NCBI RefSeq assembly: GCF_045223415.1
Contig: NZ_JBEQZJ010000057.1
Coordinates: 1 to 17,904 of the forward strand
Length of the DNA stretch: 17,904 nt
Direction: 5' to 3'
Source of the DNA: Hoskinsella mucinilytica
GTDB lineage: Bacteria; Bacillota_I; Bacilli_A; Erysipelotrichales; Erysipelotrichaceae
Shown here: one piece after another, positions 1 through 7,827 of the stretch
Position numbering within the stretch: position 1 is the first letter of the stretch
Layout of the letters: each line of letters begins with the position of its first letter
Position numbers and translations under genes: made by a program
Notes under the pieces: model-generated
Databases searched by the model: none
What the model was told of the DNA's origin: nothing
What the model saw: only the letters and a program-made list of their open reading frames with translations

Positions 1-100
1 ATGAAAAGTGAAACCGATTACAGCTTCTTATGTATAAAATAGGGGGAATATGGTAAAATTTGTCTTTCATGGGAATTTTATGTGAAGTGAGAAAAAGTTG

Positions 101-128
101 TTGACTAATAGGCTAGATTGCATATAAT
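101..128 (+). promoter_or_regulatory. Promoter of the marR-ABC exporter operon
   Basis: A -35 box TTGACT (101-106) and a perfect -10 box TATAAT (123-128) are separated by 16 bases. They lie just ahead of an inverted-repeat operator and about 50 bases from the marR start. The boxes are seen directly; that this is the only promoter for the three-gene operon is inferred from the overlapping genes downstream. Confidence 0.8.
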
Positions 129-136
129 AGTTAAGG

Positions 137-162
137 TAGTTAATTGTTAAGCAACTTAACTA
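137..162 (+). promoter_or_regulatory. Palindromic operator, probably bound by the adjacent MarR protein
   Basis: TAGTTAA (137-143) is repeated as its exact reverse complement TTAACTA (156-162). Nested inside is a second inverted repeat, GTTAAG (146-151) and CTTAAC (155-160), with a 3-base spacer. The site lies between the -10 box and the ribosome site (GAGGTGAT, 169-176), where a bound dimer would block transcription. MarR proteins commonly bind such AT-rich palindromes and repress their own operon. Assignment to this MarR is inference from position. Confidence 0.7.
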
Positions 163-179
163 ATTCGTGAGGTGATACA

Positions 180-644
180 ATGGATGAAATGGAAGTAGTA
201 AGAAGATTGACACATTTATTTTATGCATTTCGGAAAGAAAACGCTACTGGATTGAATAATCATCCAAGAATACGACATAAGGATATCATGATGTTAGATG
301 CGATCCTTTCAATTAATGATGGGGATTTAGTGAAAATGAGTGATATCTCAACGTATTTACAAGTCACACCGGCTGCCGTTTCCCAGTTTATCAAGGGTTA
401 TGAAAAGAAGGGCTGGGTGGAACGTATCGTTTTAGAAAATGATAGAAGAAGTGTGTATATCAAGGTGAGTGATCAGGCAAAAGAAGTTATGCAAACCTGT
501 GAAAAGCACATGACAAAATCACTCTATGAATTCATTGAAGCACTGGGCGAAGAAGACGCAGAAAATTTCTTGCGTATTATGGAGAAAGCTGTGGAATTTT
601 CTAAGCGTAAAAGAGAAAACAGAGAGAAAGGAGCCTGCAAATGA
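180..644 (+). CDS. MarR family winged-helix transcriptional regulator
   Basis: A 154-residue protein of normal MarR length. A helical dimerisation segment comes first, then a winged helix-turn-helix: the recognition helix is about residues 62-75 (VTPAAVSQF) and the wing about 84-95, carrying the family's Asp-x-Arg element as D88-R89-R90. A basic tail follows. The start has a strong GAGGTGAT site 3-10 bases upstream. The stop overlaps the next ATG by four bases (ATGA, 641-644), so it is translationally coupled to the exporter genes. MarR proteins of this type usually repress an adjacent exporter and release DNA when a small toxic or phenolic ligand binds. The palindrome at 137-162 is its likely operator. 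The ligand cannot be read from sequence. Confidence 0.93.
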   Translation: MDEMEVVRRLTHLFYAFRKENATGLNNHPRIRHKDIMMLDAILSINDGDLVKMSDISTYLQVTPAAVSQFIKGYEKKGWVERIVLENDRRSVYIKVSDQAKEVMQTCEKHMTKSLYEFIEALGEEDAENFLRIMEKAVEFSKRKRENREKGACK

Positions 645-2887
645 CGAAGTTATTGAAGTATTTAAAACCATTTATCTTGCCATTGTTGGTTGTAGTGGCA
701 TTATTATTTGGACAGGCACAATGTGAACTTGCGTTACCTGATTTGATGTCAGATATCGTAGATACTGGTATTCAAAAGGGAGGTATTTTAGATGGTGTAC
801 CTTCTGTAATACGTGAAAATCAATATCAAAAAATGAAGATTTTCATGGATGAAAAAGAACAAAAGCTGTTTGAGTCAAACTATACATTATTAAAGAGTGA
901 AACAGCATCCAAAGAAGATATCAAAGAGTATCCTGAATTGTCAAATGAAAACATATATCAGTTAAATGATATTGATGATAAGACAAGAGAAGAGCTGAAT
1001 TCTTTCCTTGTTGTTCCTATGACACTGGTATCCGGATTAGATGAAGCCGTAAAGGATCCTGACAATGAAATGATGAAGGATATGCCTGAGCAAGTAAAAC
1101 AAATGCTTGCGGCCGGTGTAGATATCTATACCATTTTACCTATGATGCCAACAGAGGAGCTACAGAAAATAAAAGATGAAGTTCATACTGAATTAAGTGC
1201 AATGGGAGATACGACTTATCGAGCTGCCGGAGCAAACATGGTCAAAGCTGAATATCAAGCAATCGGTATGGATGTAGATGGTATGAAAAACGATTACATT
1301 CTCTATGCCGGAGCAAAAATGTTACTTGTAGCATTGTGTAGTGCAGTTGCCGCTATTTTGGTTGGTTTATTCGCTTCAAGAATCGGTGCTGGCTTTGCAA
1401 GGGATTTACGTAAAGATGTATTTGCGAAAGTAGAAAGCTTTTCTAGTAGCGAATTCAATAAATTTTCTACCTCTTCCTTGATTACTCGTACGACCAACGA
1501 TGTTCAACAGATTCAGATGGTCATCATCATGTTTTTAAGGATGGTAGCATATGCACCTATCATAGGAATCGGCGCTATCATTCATGTGATGAATACAGAA
1601 GCAAGTATGACATGGATCATTGCTTTATGTGTAGTTCTGCTGCTGAGCTTGATTGGTGTGTTGATGAGTGTAGCAATGCCTAAATTTAAAATCAATCAGA
1701 AATTGATCGATGCCATCAATAGTGTCACAAGAGAGTTCTTGGAAGGTATGCCGGTCATTCGTGCCTTCAATACACAAGTACATGAAGAGAAGAAATTCGA
1801 TGATGTAAACCAGAAGGTTTTAAAAACCAATCTGTTTATCAATCGTGCTATGTCTTTTATGATGCCGGCTATGATGTTCATCATGAATGGCGCAAGCCTA
1901 TTGATCGTTTGGGTAGGTGGTCATCAAATCGCAAGTGGAAATATTCAAATTGGTGATATGTTGGCATTTATCCAGTATAGTATGCAGATCATCATGGCAT
2001 TCTTGATGATTGCGATGATTGCGGTCATGTTACCTCGTGCAAGTGTAAGTGCAAAGCGTATTTATGACGTATTAAGCTGTGATAATATGATCAAAGATCC
2101 TAAGAATGCAAAACATTTTGATTCCTCTCAAAAAGGTTATATCGACTTTGAACATGTATCCTTTAGATATCCAGGCGCTGAAGAAGATGTGTTGCATGAT
2201 ATCAGCTTTACCGCAAAACCGGGAGAAACTACAGCATTTATTGGTAGTACGGGTAGTGGAAAATCCACCATCATCAATCTAGTGCCTCGATTCTTTGATG
2301 TAACCGATGGTCGTATCTTAGTAGATGGGGTAGATATTCGTGATGTTACCCAACATGAATTACGTGATAAGATCGGTTATGTACCACAAAAGGGAGTCTT
2401 GTTCTCCGGAGATATTGAATCTAATCTTCGCTATGCAAAACAAGATGCAACCAAAGAAGATCTACAAATGGCGAGTGATGTTGCACAAGCTACTGAGTTT
2501 ATCGATAGTAAACCGGAAGGCTTTGCGACTCCGATTGCACAAGGTGGTACCAATGTGTCCGGTGGACAGAAACAACGTTTGTCCATTGCTCGTGCACTTG
2601 TGAAAAAACCGGAAATCTATATTTTCGATGATTCCTTCAGTGCGTTGGACTTTAAGACAGATGCCAATCTACGTGCAGCTTTATCCGAAGTAACAAAGGA
2701 AACCAAAGCAACGGTATTGTTGGTAGCACAGCGAATTTCCAGTATCATGCATGCAGAACGTATCGTTGTTTTGGATAAAGGTAGTGTTGCGGGTATCGGT
2801 ACACATGATGAATTGATGAAGACCTGTGAGGTTTATCAAGAAATTGCATATAGTCAACTGTCAAAGGAGGAACTAGGAAATGAGTAA
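641..2887 (+). CDS. ABC exporter half-transporter with degenerate ATP site and large outer loop
   Basis: A fused permease-ATPase of 748 residues, longer than the usual ~580-600. The first membrane helix is about residues 10-28. A roughly 185-residue hydrophilic segment (about 31-218) then sits where the first outer loop belongs. The remaining helices run to about residue 465, followed by the nucleotide-binding domain. Walker A is GSTGSGKST (535-543), the Q-loop is Q583 and the signature VSGGQ is canonical (639-643). The residue after the Walker B aspartate is Asp (D664) instead of catalytic Glu, and the switch His is Gln (Q697). These changes mark the degenerate partner of heterodimeric exporters such as TM287/288, LmrCD and BmrCD. 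It has an AAAGGAG ribosome site 7 bases from the start and overlaps marR by four bases and the next exporter gene by eight. Export of drugs, peptides or lipids is likely; the substrate is unknown. Confidence 0.93.
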   Translation: MTKLLKYLKPFILPLLVVVALLFGQAQCELALPDLMSDIVDTGIQKGGILDGVPSVIRENQYQKMKIFMDEKEQKLFESNYTLLKSETASKEDIKEYPELSNENIYQLNDIDDKTREELNSFLVVPMTLVSGLDEAVKDPDNEMMKDMPEQVKQMLAAGVDIYTILPMMPTEELQKIKDEVHTELSAMGDTTYRAAGANMVKAEYQAIGMDVDGMKNDYILYAGAKMLLVALCSAVAAILVGLFASRIGAGFARDLRKDVFAKVESFSSSEFNKFSTSSLITRTTNDVQQIQMVIIMFLRMVAYAPIIGIGAIIHVMNTEASMTWIIALCVVLLLSLIGVLMSVAMPKFKINQKLIDAINSVTREFLEGMPVIRAFNTQVHEEKKFDDVNQKVLKTNLFINRAMSFMMPAMMFIMNGASLLIVWVGGHQIASGNIQIGDMLAFIQYSMQIIMAFLMIAMIAVMLPRASVSAKRIYDVLSCDNMIKDPKNAKHFDSSQKGYIDFEHVSFRYPGAEEDVLHDISFTAKPGETTAFIGSTGSGKSTIINLVPRFFDVTDGRILVDGVDIRDVTQHELRDKIGYVPQKGVLFSGDIESNLRYAKQDATKEDLQMASDVAQATEFIDSKPEGFATPIAQGGTNVSGGQKQRLSIARALVKKPEIYIFDDSFSALDFKTDANLRAALSEVTKETKATVLLVAQRISSIMHAERIVVLDKGSVAGIGTHDELMKTCEVYQEIAYSQLSKEELGNE

Positions 2888-4742
2888 AGAAACTACTGCA
2901 CGTCCTATGGGCCGCCGAGGACATGGACCAATGGGTGGAGGACGCCCCGTTGTAAAGGCTAAGGACTTCTCCGGTACAATGAAAAAACTGATTCGTTTTA
3001 TGAAGCCATATTATCCTTTGATTTTGATTGCAGTCGTATTTGCAACGATCGCAACGATTTTAAATATTGCAGGACCTAAGATATTAGGGAAAGCAACCAC
3101 TGAGCTTGCAGAAGGATTTATAAAGATCGTTCAAAATAAAGGAACCATAGATTTTGATTACATTTTGAAAATCATAGTGATCTTGATCGGTATTTATATC
3201 TTAAGTGGCTTGTTAAGTTATGTTATGAGTATCATGATGGCAACCATTACGCAGAAAACAGCTTATCAATTGCGTAGAGATATTTCTGAAAAGATCGATC
3301 GTATGCCATTTAAATATTTCGATTCCACAAGCCATGGTGATGTGTTGTCGAGAATTACCAATGATGTGGATACGTTACAGACTTCAATGAGCCAATCCTT
3401 ATCGCAAATCGTCACCAGTGTGGTATCGATCATTGGTTATCCGATCATGATGTTAACGATTAGTTGGCAGATGACTTTGATGGCATTGTGTATCATTCCA
3501 TTATCCTTGATTTTGGTTTCTCAAGTTGTCAAACATTCTCAAAAATATTTCAAACGCCAACAACAGTATTTGAGTGATGTGAATGGACATGTAGAAGAAA
3601 TGTATAGCGGACATATCGTTATGAAAGCATTCAATGGAGAAGAGCGTTCCGTTCAAGAATTCAACGAACACAATGATCACTTATATGAAACGGCATGGAA
3701 ATCTCAATTCTTATCAGGTTTGATGATGCCTATCACACAGTTTGTTGGAAATCTTGGTTATGTAGGAGTTTGTATATTAGGTGGTTGGTTAGCTGCGAAT
3801 GGATCTGTAACCATTGGTGATATCCAAGCATTTATCCAATATGTAAGAAGCTTTAATCAACCAATTTCTCAATTAGCTCAAGTTATGAATATGTTACAAT
3901 CTACTGCAGCTGCAGCAGAACGTGTATTTGAATTCCTAGAAGAAGAGGAAGAAATACCGGAAACATCAAACCCTGTTGAGATTTTTGATGAACATGGGAA
4001 TACAGATATCAAAGGTCAAGTTACGTTTGAAAATGTACATTTCGGATATACAGAAGATAAAACGATCATCAATAACTTCTCTATGTATATCAAACCAGGT
4101 AAAAAGATTGCTATCGTTGGACCTACCGGAGCCGGTAAAACAACCATCGTAAAATTATTGATGCGTTTCTATGAATTGAATAGTGGTTCTATCTATATTG
4201 ATGGTATCAAGACTACAGATATGAGAAGACGAGATCTTCGTGATTTGTTTGGTATGGTATTACAGGATGCATGGCTATTCAATGGAACCATTATGGAAAA
4301 CTTGCGTTATGGTAAATTAGATGCAACGGATGAAGAAGTTATCAGAGCTGCGGATGCTGCTTATGTAGATCACTTTATTCGTACATTGGATCATGGTTAC
4401 GATACTGTGATCAATGAGGAGAGCAGTAATATTTCTCAAGGACAGAAACAGTTATTGACGATTGCTCGTGCATTCTTATCTGATCCAAAGATCTTGATCT
4501 TGGATGAAGCGACTTCATCTGTAGATACTCGTACAGAAGTATTGATTCAGAAGGGTATGGAAAAATTAATGGAAAATCGTACCAGCTTCGTCATTGCCCA
4601 TCGATTGTCAACCATTCGTGATGCCGACTTGATCCTTGTTATGAAGGATGGAGATATTGTAGAAGCAGGAAGTCATGAAGAATTGATGAAAGCCGATGGC
4701 TTCTATACAAAACTATACAATTCTCAATTTGAGGAAGAATAA
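2880..4742 (+). CDS. ABC exporter half-transporter, catalytically competent partner
   Basis: A fused permease-ATPase of 620 residues. It opens with a Gly/Arg-rich cytosolic tail (about 1-25), followed by six membrane helices (about 42-340) and the nucleotide-binding domain. Walker A is GPTGAGKTT (414-422), the Q-loop is Q462, Walker B ILILDE has the catalytic Glu (E543) and the switch His is present (H574). Its signature is altered to ISQGQ (518-522). In a heterodimer, that altered signature pairs with the degenerate Walker site of the upstream protein, and this protein's intact Walker site pairs with the upstream canonical signature. That gives one active and one inactive ATP site. The gene starts inside the end of the upstream gene behind AAGGAGG (2864-2870) and is followed by a terminator, so it closes the operon. 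The partnership is inferred from motif complementarity and operon structure. Confidence 0.94.
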   Translation: MSKETTARPMGRRGHGPMGGGRPVVKAKDFSGTMKKLIRFMKPYYPLILIAVVFATIATILNIAGPKILGKATTELAEGFIKIVQNKGTIDFDYILKIIVILIGIYILSGLLSYVMSIMMATITQKTAYQLRRDISEKIDRMPFKYFDSTSHGDVLSRITNDVDTLQTSMSQSLSQIVTSVVSIIGYPIMMLTISWQMTLMALCIIPLSLILVSQVVKHSQKYFKRQQQYLSDVNGHVEEMYSGHIVMKAFNGEERSVQEFNEHNDHLYETAWKSQFLSGLMMPITQFVGNLGYVGVCILGGWLAANGSVTIGDIQAFIQYVRSFNQPISQLAQVMNMLQSTAAAAERVFEFLEEEEEIPETSNPVEIFDEHGNTDIKGQVTFENVHFGYTEDKTIINNFSMYIKPGKKIAIVGPTGAGKTTIVKLLMRFYELNSGSIYIDGIKTTDMRRRDLRDLFGMVLQDAWLFNGTIMENLRYGKLDATDEEVIRAADAAYVDHFIRTLDHGYDTVINEESSNISQGQKQLLTIARAFLSDPKILILDEATSSVDTRTEVLIQKGMEKLMENRTSFVIAHRLSTIRDADLILVMKDGDIVEAGSHEELMKADGFYTKLYNSQFEEE

Positions 4743-4751
4743 ATAACACTT

Positions 4752-4786
4752 CACAGCACAAGAAATTGTGCTGTGTCTTTTTATTT
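4752..4786 (+). terminator. Rho-independent terminator of the marR-ABC operon
   Basis: A perfect 9-bp stem, CACAGCACA (4752-4760) with TGTGCTGTG (4767-4775), and a 6-base loop are followed by TCTTTTTATTT. It begins 9 bases after the stop codon of the second exporter gene. Confidence 0.93.
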
Positions 4787-4809
4787 AGGTATTCTCTACT
4801 GTTGGTCGA

Positions 4810-4838
4810 TTGCACTACATCATCAGTTCTTGTATGAT
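4810..4838 (+). promoter_or_regulatory. Promoter of the membrane-anchored XRE regulator
   Basis: TTGCAC (4810-4815) and TATGAT (4833-4838) are separated by exactly 17 bases. They lie after the preceding terminator and 21 bases ahead of the gene's start codon, indicating independent transcription. Confidence 0.65.
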
Positions 4839-4859
4839 AGTTTCATGGAGGTGTAGCAA

Positions 4860-5591
4860 ATGTATCAAATCAACAATGATAAATTCGGCTTGTTTGTCCA
4901 ACAAATAAGAAAACAAAAAGGAATGACACAAAATGAATTGGCCCAACAACTGTACGTATCTGATAAAACGATTAGTAAATGGGAAAGAGGGTTAAGTTAT
5001 CCTAATGTATCCTTATGGATACCTTTAGCCGAGGTGTTGGAGGTTAGCGTAAGTGAATTGTTAAAGGGAGAGCGTGGTGCTCCAATGAAAGAACAAGAAG
5101 AAGTAAAAGAAAGTATAGAAAAAGAAGTCAGTCATAAGCGAACACGATGGATCGTACTATGTTGCTTGGGGGTTATCATCTGTAGCTTAGAATGTCTGTA
5201 TTTATTCATGGTACAGCGTATGAATATAGAAGAGATGAAGGAGATAGGAATCGTCTGTTGCCTTAGTTTAGGATTTGCCGGTTGGTTTAGTTTTTTCATA
5301 AAAGATCATCTTCCTAGTTACTATGATGGAAATCATATTTCTTTTTATGCTCAAGGAGTCGTTAGACTACATTTACCAGGCTTATCCTTCCATAATGGAA
5401 ATTGGTATGCAATTTGTTTTGTATCTAAGATTTGGTTATTATTCATTGCGATGATGTATCCTTTACTCTGTATTCTTATCCGATATTGGTTTGGGTCAGG
5501 GGATTGGGATATGATGAAGAATGGGTTGATGTTTATGCTAATGGGAGGTATGGTGATTTCCATCTATATCGTTGGTAAAAAGAATGATTAA
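4860..5591 (+). CDS. XRE family regulator fused to a four-helix membrane domain
   Basis: A 243-residue protein. Residues about 9-65 form a Cro/cI-type helix-turn-helix with the typical recognition segment SDKTISKWERG (34-44). A charged linker (about 70-95) leads to four predicted membrane helices (about 97-117, 129-147, 188-208, 220-238). Between helices two and three is a conserved-looking segment (about 153-183: YYD, N, FY, PG, FHNGNW) that I recall from other Firmicutes proteins of this layout, without a known function. The start has GGAGGTG (4847-4853). It is a single-gene unit between two operons that encode ABC machines. It probably binds DNA while anchored in the membrane and may sense envelope stress; both points, and its targets, are inference. 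Confidence 0.85.
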   Translation: MYQINNDKFGLFVQQIRKQKGMTQNELAQQLYVSDKTISKWERGLSYPNVSLWIPLAEVLEVSVSELLKGERGAPMKEQEEVKESIEKEVSHKRTRWIVLCCLGVIICSLECLYLFMVQRMNIEEMKEIGIVCCLSLGFAGWFSFFIKDHLPSYYDGNHISFYAQGVVRLHLPGLSFHNGNWYAICFVSKIWLLFIAMMYPLLCILIRYWFGSGDWDMMKNGLMFMLMGGMVISIYIVGKKND

Positions 5592-5592
5592 A

Positions 5593-5620
5593 AAAGCGTA
5601 TGTTTTTACACATACGCTTT
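5593..5620. terminator. Bidirectional terminator between convergent genes
   Basis: A perfect 10-bp stem, AAAGCGTATG (5593-5602) and CATACGCTTT (5611-5620), encloses an 8-base loop. A/T-rich runs on both flanks allow it to work on both strands. It lies one base after the XRE stop and two bases short of the minus-strand stop at 5623, so it serves both transcripts. Confidence 0.88.
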
Positions 5621-5622
5621 AT

Positions 5623-6177
5623 CTAATTTCTTTGTAAGTTTTCTTTTGCTGTCATAAATTGTTCATAGACAGCTTTGATTTCTTCTAGAGAAAGTTCTTT
5701 TTGTAAAGAATCATAAGCTTGATAGAAAGCCATCTCATATTGTTTCCAAGATTCTTTTGTATATTCCTCGATGATCAAGGTCTGACTTTGTGTCAATAAA
5801 GAATGAATCTTTTCTACATATTCGAAATAGGCATGTTCTTTTTCGATTTCCTTTAACAAATCGCATAGTTTCCAAGTTCGATTATGATCTGTTAACATTG
5901 CTTTTTGCCTCATTTCACAATGAAGAAGCTTACTGAATTTATTGAATTCTTGAATCGTTTCATCTGTTGCGTCCTCAAAAATCATAAGATCCATTGAAAC
6001 AGGATTTCCTGTTTCTTTTGTAATTTCATAACCCGGTAGCTTCATCAAAGCTCCAACCGTTTGTCCTAGATCATCATCAGTTGCAATCATAGGTTCTAAC
6101 TGTAGATCATTTAATATTGCACAAACAGAAGCTTGTTTTTCTTTAGAAGCACCAAAATATAAGACAACTTTTTTCAT
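5623..6177 (-). CDS. DUF3783-like protein with helical C-terminal extension
   Basis: A 184-residue soluble protein with no signal peptide or membrane segment. Residues about 1-107 resemble DUF3783: a short beta start (KKVVLYF), a central GALMKLPGY stretch, an acidic MDLMIFEDA segment and the block KAMLTDHNRTW (92-102), which fits the family's usual C-terminal motif. Residues about 108-184 are charged, helical and absent from minimal DUF3783 proteins. The start follows the permease stop by three bases. Its ribosome site (GAAAGGA) lies within the permease's last codons, so it is the last gene of the SdpR/SdpI/ABC operon. Function is unknown; a cytosolic accessory or regulatory role for the transporter is only a guess. 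The family assignment is from memory of motifs. Confidence 0.75.
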   Translation of the reverse strand: MKKVVLYFGASKEKQASVCAILNDLQLEPMIATDDDLGQTVGALMKLPGYEITKETGNPVSMDLMIFEDATDETIQEFNKFSKLLHCEMRQKAMLTDHNRTWKLCDLLKEIEKEHAYFEYVEKIHSLLTQSQTLIIEEYTKESWKQYEMAFYQAYDSLQKELSLEEIKAVYEQFMTAKENLQRN

Positions 6178-6180
6178 AAT

Positions 6181-7827
6181 CTAAATCCTTTCAAATAATT
6201 TCTTGGCTGATCGATCCATAAGCACATGAAATAACAGAGTCAAAGCAAGCATTAGAATCAGTGAAATAAGTGCAGTTACCATGATATTGTCAAATGGAAG
6301 CATATAGATGATAAAGCCCATCATAGCGCATAACGCCATTCCTCCCATCATCGCAATCATTGCGGTCATATTTTGTTTTACTGCAGCCGCTTCCTGTTCC
6401 CAAACAAGCTTAGGATGTGCCATGTCAATCATAATACCAATATAATTACCTAATATGCAAGTGATAAGACTGGAAAGAAAACATACGACATAATCATAGA
6501 GTGGTAAATAAGGGAAAATGATATAACCGATGATGATCATGATCAACATAGAAAGTATGGAAACGATGATACCACAATTTGCTTTCGCATGAAGCTGTGC
6601 CTTAAATTCCATAGGAATATATTTCATAAACATGACATTGCTTCCTTCTCGTGATATCGCAGTTGCAGAAATTAAATTCATATTTGCAAATAGAATACCG
6701 CCTGCCAAACCAATCAAGATTGCATAAGGTAGCGTTCCTTCAAAAGATACATACTCCATCATAGAAAGATCCATATCAGAAGCTCCACTATAATACATGA
6801 TGATAAATAGGATTGGCATGATCGCACTACTGCCAATACAGTTTAGAAAGTAAACAGGGGTACGAAAGATCAATTTGAATTCTTTCATCATATAGGTGTG
6901 TAATTTATTTCTTCTTTGAGATGTTTTACGAAGATCCTTATCACTTAATTTTTTACGATTACTACCGGTCTCATTAAATCCAATGGCTCCTTTGAAGTAA
7001 AAATATTTTCCCATAAGGATGAAAACGATCACGGCAACCACCAAAATGACGAGATAGATCAATATGGATAGAAAATCTCCATCAACAAGTGCCGTAGCAG
7101 CAAATGGAACGCTAGGAAATAAATAAGAAAACATAGAAATCAAAGAGTTGTTTCCTTCTAAAATTAAGTATAATAGTTTTTGTGGATCTGCGGTTTGCAT
7201 GCTTTCTGAATTCATGAACATGCTAAAGGCAAGGGCAAGTCCAACAGATAACATACCACCGATCATATTGAAACGATCTCTGTTTTTGAAGAAAGGTACA
7301 AAGCGCATGACCAACATCGAAATGATGCTACTCAATATCAATGGATAAATAGGAAGCGTCAATGCTACAAGTAGAGCAAAGATATAGAATTGCCAAGATA
7401 CGGCTACTTGGTTTAGGTAAGCAGCGAATAAAGGTAAACAAACCGCTAAGCTAAACGCATATTCATAAATCAGACAGACCACAAATTTACTTGCCAGTAT
7501 GGTTTCCGGTTTGATTGGAAGTGCTAGAAGCGTTTCACTGTCTTTACTGAAATAAAATACACTGGGAATCAAAAAGATGGAAAAGACGAAGGTTACCAAA
7601 TTAGCAGCATGAAATCCAGCCGCAACCATAGCTCCCTCTTGCCCGATCATGAGTGCTCCCTTTATCATACTATCAAACATAACATAGAATACACCGATCA
7701 TTGGAATACAGCATATCGCAAGAATCACATAGATGACAATCTGGAATCCTTTTTTACTTTTGCCATCGGATAACATACCCATTGTGTTCTTGATCAACAC
7801 TTTCGTAAGGGAGAGAAATTTATGCAT
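6181..7827 (-). CDS. ABC-2 type permease subunit of an ABC exporter
   Basis: A membrane protein of 548 residues with about twelve hydrophobic segments in two halves around a basic cytosolic loop (GSNRKKLSDKDLRK region). Two stretches are typical of the large single-chain ABC-2-like permease family (PF16949 type): DSETLLALPIKPETILASKF near residue 98, and a late cytosolic segment with HPKLVWE followed by AVKQNM. I chose the ATG at 7827. A TTG six bases upstream would sit only about three bases from the AGAGG site, whereas 7827 has about nine-base spacing. It overlaps the ATPase gene by eight bases. It forms the membrane channel of the transporter with the ATPase encoded just upstream. The substrate is unknown; the linked SdpI-like protein hints at an antimicrobial peptide or membrane-active compound. 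Confidence 0.9.
   Translation of the reverse strand: MHKFLSLTKVLIKNTMGMLSDGKSKKGFQIVIYVILAICCIPMIGVFYVMFDSMIKGALMIGQEGAMVAAGFHAANLVTFVFSIFLIPSVFYFSKDSETLLALPIKPETILASKFVVCLIYEYAFSLAVCLPLFAAYLNQVAVSWQFYIFALLVALTLPIYPLILSSIISMLVMRFVPFFKNRDRFNMIGGMLSVGLALAFSMFMNSESMQTADPQKLLYLILEGNNSLISMFSYLFPSVPFAATALVDGDFLSILIYLVILVVAVIVFILMGKYFYFKGAIGFNETGSNRKKLSDKDLRKTSQRRNKLHTYMMKEFKLIFRTPVYFLNCIGSSAIMPILFIIMYYSGASDMDLSMMEYVSFEGTLPYAILIGLAGGILFANMNLISATAISREGSNVMFMKYIPMEFKAQLHAKANCGIIVSILSMLIMIIIGYIIFPYLPLYDYVVCFLSSLITCILGNYIGIMIDMAHPKLVWEQEAAAVKQNMTAMIAMMGGMALCAMMGFIIYMLPFDNIMVTALISLILMLALTLLFHVLMDRSAKKLFERI

Noticed and set aside
1..42. Thirteen-codon ATG-to-TAG frame at the left edge
   Set aside because: Too short to support. 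It could be the tail of a gene outside the window or chance; no ribosome site can be assessed.
526..726. A 66-codon frame overlapping the end of marR and start of the first exporter gene
   Set aside because: It is out of frame with two well-supported genes and has no ribosome site of its own; a shadow.
7148..7348. Plus-strand frame inside the ABC-2 permease gene
   Set aside because: It lies antisense to a gene with clear family motifs, and no promoter or ribosome site is seen.
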